Source: Deinococcales bacterium (GTDB lineage: Bacteria > Deinococcota > Deinococci > Deinococcales > JAAFIG01). From it: 64,000 nt of DNA. Under the pieces are notes generated by a model. The model ran no database searches and was not told where the DNA came from. It saw only the letters and a program-made list of their open reading frames with translations. The stretch is from contig JAAFIG010000005.1 in NCBI GenBank assembly GCA_013298595.1, positions 62,001-126,000 on the forward strand, in the 5' to 3' direction. The position numbers and the translations under genes were made by a program. Shown piece after piece: positions 60,628 to 64,000 of this stretch (position 1 is its first letter; every line of letters starts with the position of its first letter).

Positions 60628-60655
60628 AAATGGCGTACCCATAGGCACGCCATTT
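60628..60655 (-). terminator. Hairpin after the serine hydrolase gene
   Basis: AAATGGCGT pairs with ACGCCATTT, with extra inner pairs; it lies just past the stop at 60664 on the minus strand, without a long T-run. Confidence 0.6.
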
Positions 60656-60663
60656 CTTTGTGA

Positions 60664-61812
60664 TTATCTAAACAGTGCTTCGGTGCTTGGTTCACGTAAC
60701 AACATTTTCAGGATTTGTACAAAATTCTTGTTATTCTGATCGCTCACGGCTGTGTTTGCCATAATTACAGCCCCGAATTTGGTTTTTGGATTCCAATACA
60801 AGTAACAAGCTGCGCCTGGATCGCCACCAGCATGTCCAAGCAAACCAGATTTAAACGCTACAAAAATGCCTTGCAAGTTATCGGGGGTAGCATCAGAAAA
60901 TTGTGGCTTGAGCATTGAACGCACTGTTTTAACCTCGAGTAATTGTTTATTGGCATACATACCATCGTTCATCAGCATAATCAGAAACTTAGCCATATCA
61001 TTAACACTCGAGCGCAACTGCCCATCGGGGTATGTTGGGTAGCCATAATGGGTTAATGTTGGGTAATCGCTATCGTAAGGGAAAGCAATTTGTTCAAGAC
61101 TCGAGAAATCGCGTAAAAACCAATGCGAGTTTTTCATACCAAGCGGAGCCAGTACATTCTGCTCGGAGTACGCAGCGAAATCCATACCAGTTTGCACCTC
61201 GAGAATATAGGCAGCTAATCCAATGGCAATGTTGCTGTAAATAAATTTTTCACCCGGTTTGCTAGTGGCAAAATTGAGCGTAGCATCAAACCTCGAGCCT
61301 GTGGTGGTGAAATAACTTTTTAAGAAATCACCTAATTTAATCGGGCTATCACCAGTGCCATAACTGGCTTCGAGAATCTTTTTGTTATCCACTAAACCCG
61401 AAGTATGCGTGGCTAAATGCCGTAAGGTGATTTTTCCAGCAACTCGAGGATTTTTGATTTCAAAAGGCAAGTACGAATTGATATCGGCATCCAAGTCGAG
61501 CTTACCTGCCTCAACTGCTTTCATGATGGTGACACCCGTAACCAGTTTACTGACCGAAGCGATGATAAATGGTGAATCTGCTGTGACAGGGAGTTTACTT
61601 TCCTTATTTAAGACACCGTAACCTTTGCTAAAAACCAATTTGTTATCTAAAGTAATTGCCACGGCAAAACCAGGGAATTGAGCCGATTGAACCTCTTTAC
61701 TTAACCAAGCATCCAGTTCGGTAACGCTTTTTGGGGTATTGGTTTGAGGTGCACAAGCACTGATAAAAGCAGCAAAGAGACTCGAGACGGCAAGCATGGC
61801 TTTCTTTGTCAT
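60664..61812 (-). CDS. Serine hydrolase, class C beta-lactamase/PBP4 family, lipoprotein
   Basis: 382 residues from ATG 61812 (another ATG lies 6 nt upstream). Lipobox ISAC. Motifs are SxxK in IASVSK, YxN in YSNIA and HAGGDPG. This class includes esterases, D-aminopeptidases and beta-lactamases. TAACAT (61820-61825) ends 7 nt before ATG 61812, which favours that start. The adjacent divergent regulator may control it. Confidence 0.87.
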   Translation of the reverse strand: MTKKAMLAVSSLFAAFISACAPQTNTPKSVTELDAWLSKEVQSAQFPGFAVAITLDNKLVFSKGYGVLNKESKLPVTADSPFIIASVSKLVTGVTIMKAVEAGKLDLDADINSYLPFEIKNPRVAGKITLRHLATHTSGLVDNKKILEASYGTGDSPIKLGDFLKSYFTTTGSRFDATLNFATSKPGEKFIYSNIAIGLAAYILEVQTGMDFAAYSEQNVLAPLGMKNSHWFLRDFSSLEQIAFPYDSDYPTLTHYGYPTYPDGQLRSSVNDMAKFLIMLMNDGMYANKQLLEVKTVRSMLKPQFSDATPDNLQGIFVAFKSGLLGHAGGDPGAACYLYWNPKTKFGAVIMANTAVSDQNNKNFVQILKMLLREPSTEALFR

Positions 61813-61819
61813 ATTCATA

Positions 61820-61825
61820 ATGTTA
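61820..61825 (-). promoter_or_regulatory. -10-like box (TAACAT) for the serine hydrolase
   Basis: It ends 7 nt before ATG 61812. Confidence 0.35.
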
Positions 61826-61882
61826 GTATGCCTAGGGTGCTACTCAAATTGTCACTGCTAAATTTGAGTAGGATACGATTGC

Positions 61883-62503
61883 ATGAAACCCCTTGTCATT
61901 ACCGATGCTCGAACAGCCGAATTACTGCTCAACCCAGACTTTATGAGTTGCCTCGAGTCTTTAATGCAGGATCAATGGGCAATTTCGGCACTGGCAAAAA
62001 AATTAGGTGCAAGTATCGGCAGTACCCATTACCGAGTCCAACAATTACTCGAGCGTGATTTGGCAATGATTAGCCAGGAACAACAACGAGCAGGTCGAAG
62101 TATCAAATACTATACAGCTACGGCTAAAGCATTTTTTGTGCCATTTCTGATGACCGATTTTGAAACACTACTGGCTTTTTGGTCTGCGATTCTGCAACCC
62201 AAACACGATGCTTTTGTGCATCATTTGATTCGTAATCTTGAAACTCGAGATGCAAAAACTTGGGGTGTTTTGATGCAATACACTCCCGAGCATGGTTTTC
62301 ACATCACCAATGCAGCTAAGCGCCAAACCACAGCGAGTCACCCCGTGGCATGGTTTAACGCAGAAGATTTGTATTTAACCCATGAACAAGCTCGAGAATT
62401 ACAACTCGAGCTACGAGGCTTAATCGAAAAGTATCAACAAAACACTGGTTCAGAGCATTACATTTTACAAAACGGTTTGGTCTGGACAAACGAAACGACA
62501 TAA
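61883..62503 (+). CDS. Winged-helix transcriptional regulator (ArsR-like)
   Basis: 206 residues. The N-terminal ~75 residues are a wHTH (AISALAKKLGASIGSTHYRVQQLLERDL) of ArsR/PadR-like type; the rest is a poorly conserved effector-binding or dimerisation part. A TAGGAT (61869-61874) lies 8 nt before the ATG. It diverges from the serine hydrolase gene and precedes ackA by 20 nt. Target unknown. Confidence 0.7.
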   Translation: MKPLVITDARTAELLLNPDFMSCLESLMQDQWAISALAKKLGASIGSTHYRVQQLLERDLAMISQEQQRAGRSIKYYTATAKAFFVPFLMTDFETLLAFWSAILQPKHDAFVHHLIRNLETRDAKTWGVLMQYTPEHGFHITNAAKRQTTASHPVAWFNAEDLYLTHEQARELQLELRGLIEKYQQNTGSEHYILQNGLVWTNETT

Positions 62504-62511
62504 GCTCGAGT

Positions 62512-62517
62512 TACAAT
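62512..62517 (+). promoter_or_regulatory. -10 box (TACAAT) for leaderless ackA
   Basis: It ends 6 nt before ATG 62524. Confidence 0.55.
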
Positions 62518-62523
62518 ACCAGT

Positions 62524-63657
62524 ATGCAAATTCTTGTTTTAAACGCTGGCAGCTCGAGCTTAAAATATGCTGTGATAGAAACTAACAATGCACAAACCCT
62601 CGCTCGAGGTGTGATTGAACGTATTGGTGTACCCCAAGCTGCCTATGTCCGAGGTAACGAAATTGTCAAAGTGCTGGCAATGGATCATGCCCAAGCTTTA
62701 ACTGCCATTGCTAAGTACGAAAATTTCTCGAGTGTGCAAGCGGTTGGGCATCGGGTGGTACATGGTGGATTGGCTTTTACAGCGCCAACCAAAATAAATC
62801 ATGAAGTGCTTGGTGTACTCGAAGAGAATGCCAAATTTGCGCCATTGCACAATCCAGCCAATATCACAGGAATCAAAGCGGCTCGAGCCATTCTGCCAAA
62901 TCTCGAGAATGTTGCTGTTTTTGATACTGCCTTTCATGCCACGCTGCCAGAACATGCGTACAGTTACGCAATTCCTCGAGAACTCACCACTCAGGGTTTA
63001 CGGCGATTTGGCTTTCATGGAACCAGTCATGGTTTTGTGGCACGTCAAGCCGCTCAATTCTTAAATCGTCCACTCGAGCAATTAAAACTGATTATTCTAC
63101 ATATCGGCAACGGAGCCAGTGCCAGTGCAGTTCAATTTGGGCAGAGTATAGACACCACAATGGGTTTTACACCCCTCGAGGGCTTGGTAATGGGAACGAG
63201 GTGCGGAGACATAGATGCTGGGCTTGTTCTCGAGCTTGTACGGCGCAATGGTATCGAAACCACTGATGCGTTGCTGAATAAACAATCTGGAATGCTTGGT
63301 ATGGCAGGAGCCGCCGATTTACGTGATGTCTGGAAAGCTGCCGATACGGGCAACCATGCCGCACAAAACGCACTCGAGGTATTTGCTTACCGTATTCAAA
63401 AAACCATCGGCGCCTACAGTGCCGCCCTCGAAGGAGCTGATGCTATTGTCTTCACTGCAGGCGTTGGCGAAAACGACACCCGTACTCGAGCCAAAATTCT
63501 CGAGAAAATGAGATGGTTAGGCATTGAACTTGATAGTCAAGCCAATGCCGCTCGAGCCACACGTATCTCAACCCTCGAGTCAAAAGTCCAAGCTTTGGTC
63601 ATACTCACCAACGAAGAACTTGCCATCGCCCTCGAGACACAAGCTTTACTCGAGTAA
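62524..63657 (+). CDS. ackA: Acetate kinase
   Basis: 377 residues. It has LVLNAGSSSLKYAVI, GHRVVHGG, the motif FDTAFHATLPEHAY, HIGNGASASAV, DTTMGFTPLEGLVMGTR and FTAGVGEND. It converts acetyl phosphate and ADP to acetate and ATP. No pta gene adjoins it. A second acyl kinase, butyrate kinase, is at 43288. TACAAT (62512-62517) ends 6 nt before its ATG. Confidence 0.96.
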   Translation: MQILVLNAGSSSLKYAVIETNNAQTLARGVIERIGVPQAAYVRGNEIVKVLAMDHAQALTAIAKYENFSSVQAVGHRVVHGGLAFTAPTKINHEVLGVLEENAKFAPLHNPANITGIKAARAILPNLENVAVFDTAFHATLPEHAYSYAIPRELTTQGLRRFGFHGTSHGFVARQAAQFLNRPLEQLKLIILHIGNGASASAVQFGQSIDTTMGFTPLEGLVMGTRCGDIDAGLVLELVRRNGIETTDALLNKQSGMLGMAGAADLRDVWKAADTGNHAAQNALEVFAYRIQKTIGAYSAALEGADAIVFTAGVGENDTRTRAKILEKMRWLGIELDSQANAARATRISTLESKVQALVILTNEELAIALETQALLE

Positions 63658-63661
63658 GGCT

Positions 63662-64000
63662 TTATACAGTCACTGCCGCAAAGGCTTTGGCGTGTAAACC
63701 AACCCACGTTTCAAGGCTAGTTAATTGAACAGGCAATTGCTCGAGAACTGCCACCATGTTTGTATTCATGGCATCATCAGATTGAGCATTTGAGTGGGTA
63801 TATCCAGCCCGAATGGCTTCGCCTGCTTCTGCACCCATAATTTTGGTCATGGTGGCTGCAAATGCTTCTGGGCTGATGGCTTGGTAAGTTATGGGACGGT
63901 TTAAGCCTTTGGTAAATGCCTTGGCAATGGCTGCTCCGTCCAAGGCTTCTGGTCCACCTAATGCAAAGCGCTGACCAGCCAAAGCAGGACGTGTCAGTGC
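63662..64000 (-). CDS. NmrA-like / NAD(P)-binding protein, C-terminal part
   Basis: The frame is open past the right edge; the visible 112 residues are the C-terminus. The pattern GQRFALGGPEALDGAAIAKAF then a late SLETWVGLHAKAF fits the C-terminal part of NmrA/HSCARG-type NAD(P)-binding proteins. The Rossmann motif is outside the window. It converges on ackA. Confidence 0.65.
   Translation of the reverse strand, partial: ALTRPALAGQRFALGGPEALDGAAIAKAFTKGLNRPITYQAISPEAFAATMTKIMGAEAGEAIRAGYTHSNAQSDDAMNTNMVAVLEQLPVQLTSLETWVGLHAKAFAAVTV

Noticed and set aside
1-64000. tRNA, rRNA, CRISPR or insertion sequences
   Set aside because: I looked for T-loop motifs, regularly spaced repeats and transposase motifs and saw none that held up. 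A covariance or HMM search would be decisive.

Overview
The window is 64 kb of chromosomal DNA with a G+C content in the mid-40s percent (by eye). It is densely packed with ordinary bacterial housekeeping and envelope genes. I saw no rRNA, tRNA, CRISPR array, phage module or transposase. I lean towards an unusually low-GC member of the Deinococcota. The reasons are: a single-gene fusion of tRNA-Ile lysidine synthetase and tRNA adenosine deaminase, recalled from Deinococcus; about twenty genes with a TANNNT -10 box ending 5-8 nt before the start codon and no Shine-Dalgarno, the leaderless style abundant in Deinococcus; a Tat-exported ferritin-like 'desiccation' protein; a YfiT-like thiol transferase; and many lipobox lipoproteins. 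This assignment is an inference.

The dominant whole-window signal is the hexamer CTCGAG. Hand counts give 12 copies in 1-3,000, 27 in 4,100-7,000 and about 22 in 17,600-21,100, so roughly 4-9 per kb. About 0.2 per kb is expected from base composition. It occurs in all reading frames, between genes and inside terminators, which resembles the highly iterated palindromes of cyanobacteria. A few stretches lack it, notably the RCC1 half of one lipoprotein (9,417-10,600) and the end of a lipoprotein gene plus its intergenic region (35,060-35,967).

Layout. 1-4,120: a large secreted subtilisin running off the left edge, translationally coupled to a 55-residue peptide with a lasso-type leader motif, then two small unknown genes. 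4,166-6,964: tRNA quality control (tilS/tadA fusion, then an AlaX editing protein). 7,197-9,285: a tightly coupled secreted operon ending in a matrixin-like protein that has lost its zinc ligands and carries two dockerin-like EF hands. 9,426-11,726: an Ig-repeat/RCC1-propeller lipoprotein. 12-23.6 kb: GNAT, two phosphatases, a giant GAF plus nine-PAS protein without an output domain, fabG, an alpha-oxoamine synthase facing an SDR, and an M20 peptidase. 24-29.7 kb: glnA, penicillin-binding-type hydrolase, alpha/beta hydrolase, truD, ferritin-like protein. 29.8-34 kb: a complete oxidative pentose phosphate operon (gntK-gnd-zwf-pgl). 34-41.7 kb: lyase-like lipoprotein, fabD, FAH and MBL hydrolases, cheW-cheR, a class A beta-lactamase fold.

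41.8-48.5 kb: HtrA, butyrate kinase, mycoredoxin-like protein, secreted phosphoesterase, and preT-preA behind a structured leader. 48.8-54.5 kb: YfiT-like, DUF212, two crotonases, a GNAT-Nudix fusion, an RGG-like disordered protein, a betaine-type binding protein. 54.6-64 kb: purA, a cytochrome-like protein, a regulator with PLP aminotransferase and ornithine-cyclodeaminase-family genes, an RNA methyltransferase, serine hydrolase, a wHTH regulator, ackA, and the end of an NmrA-like protein.

Genes that clearly act together are tilS/tadA with alaX, the 7.2-9.3 kb secreted trio, gntK-gnd-zwf-pgl, cheW-cheR, preT-preA, and the regulator-aminotransferase-OCD cluster. Most others stand alone.
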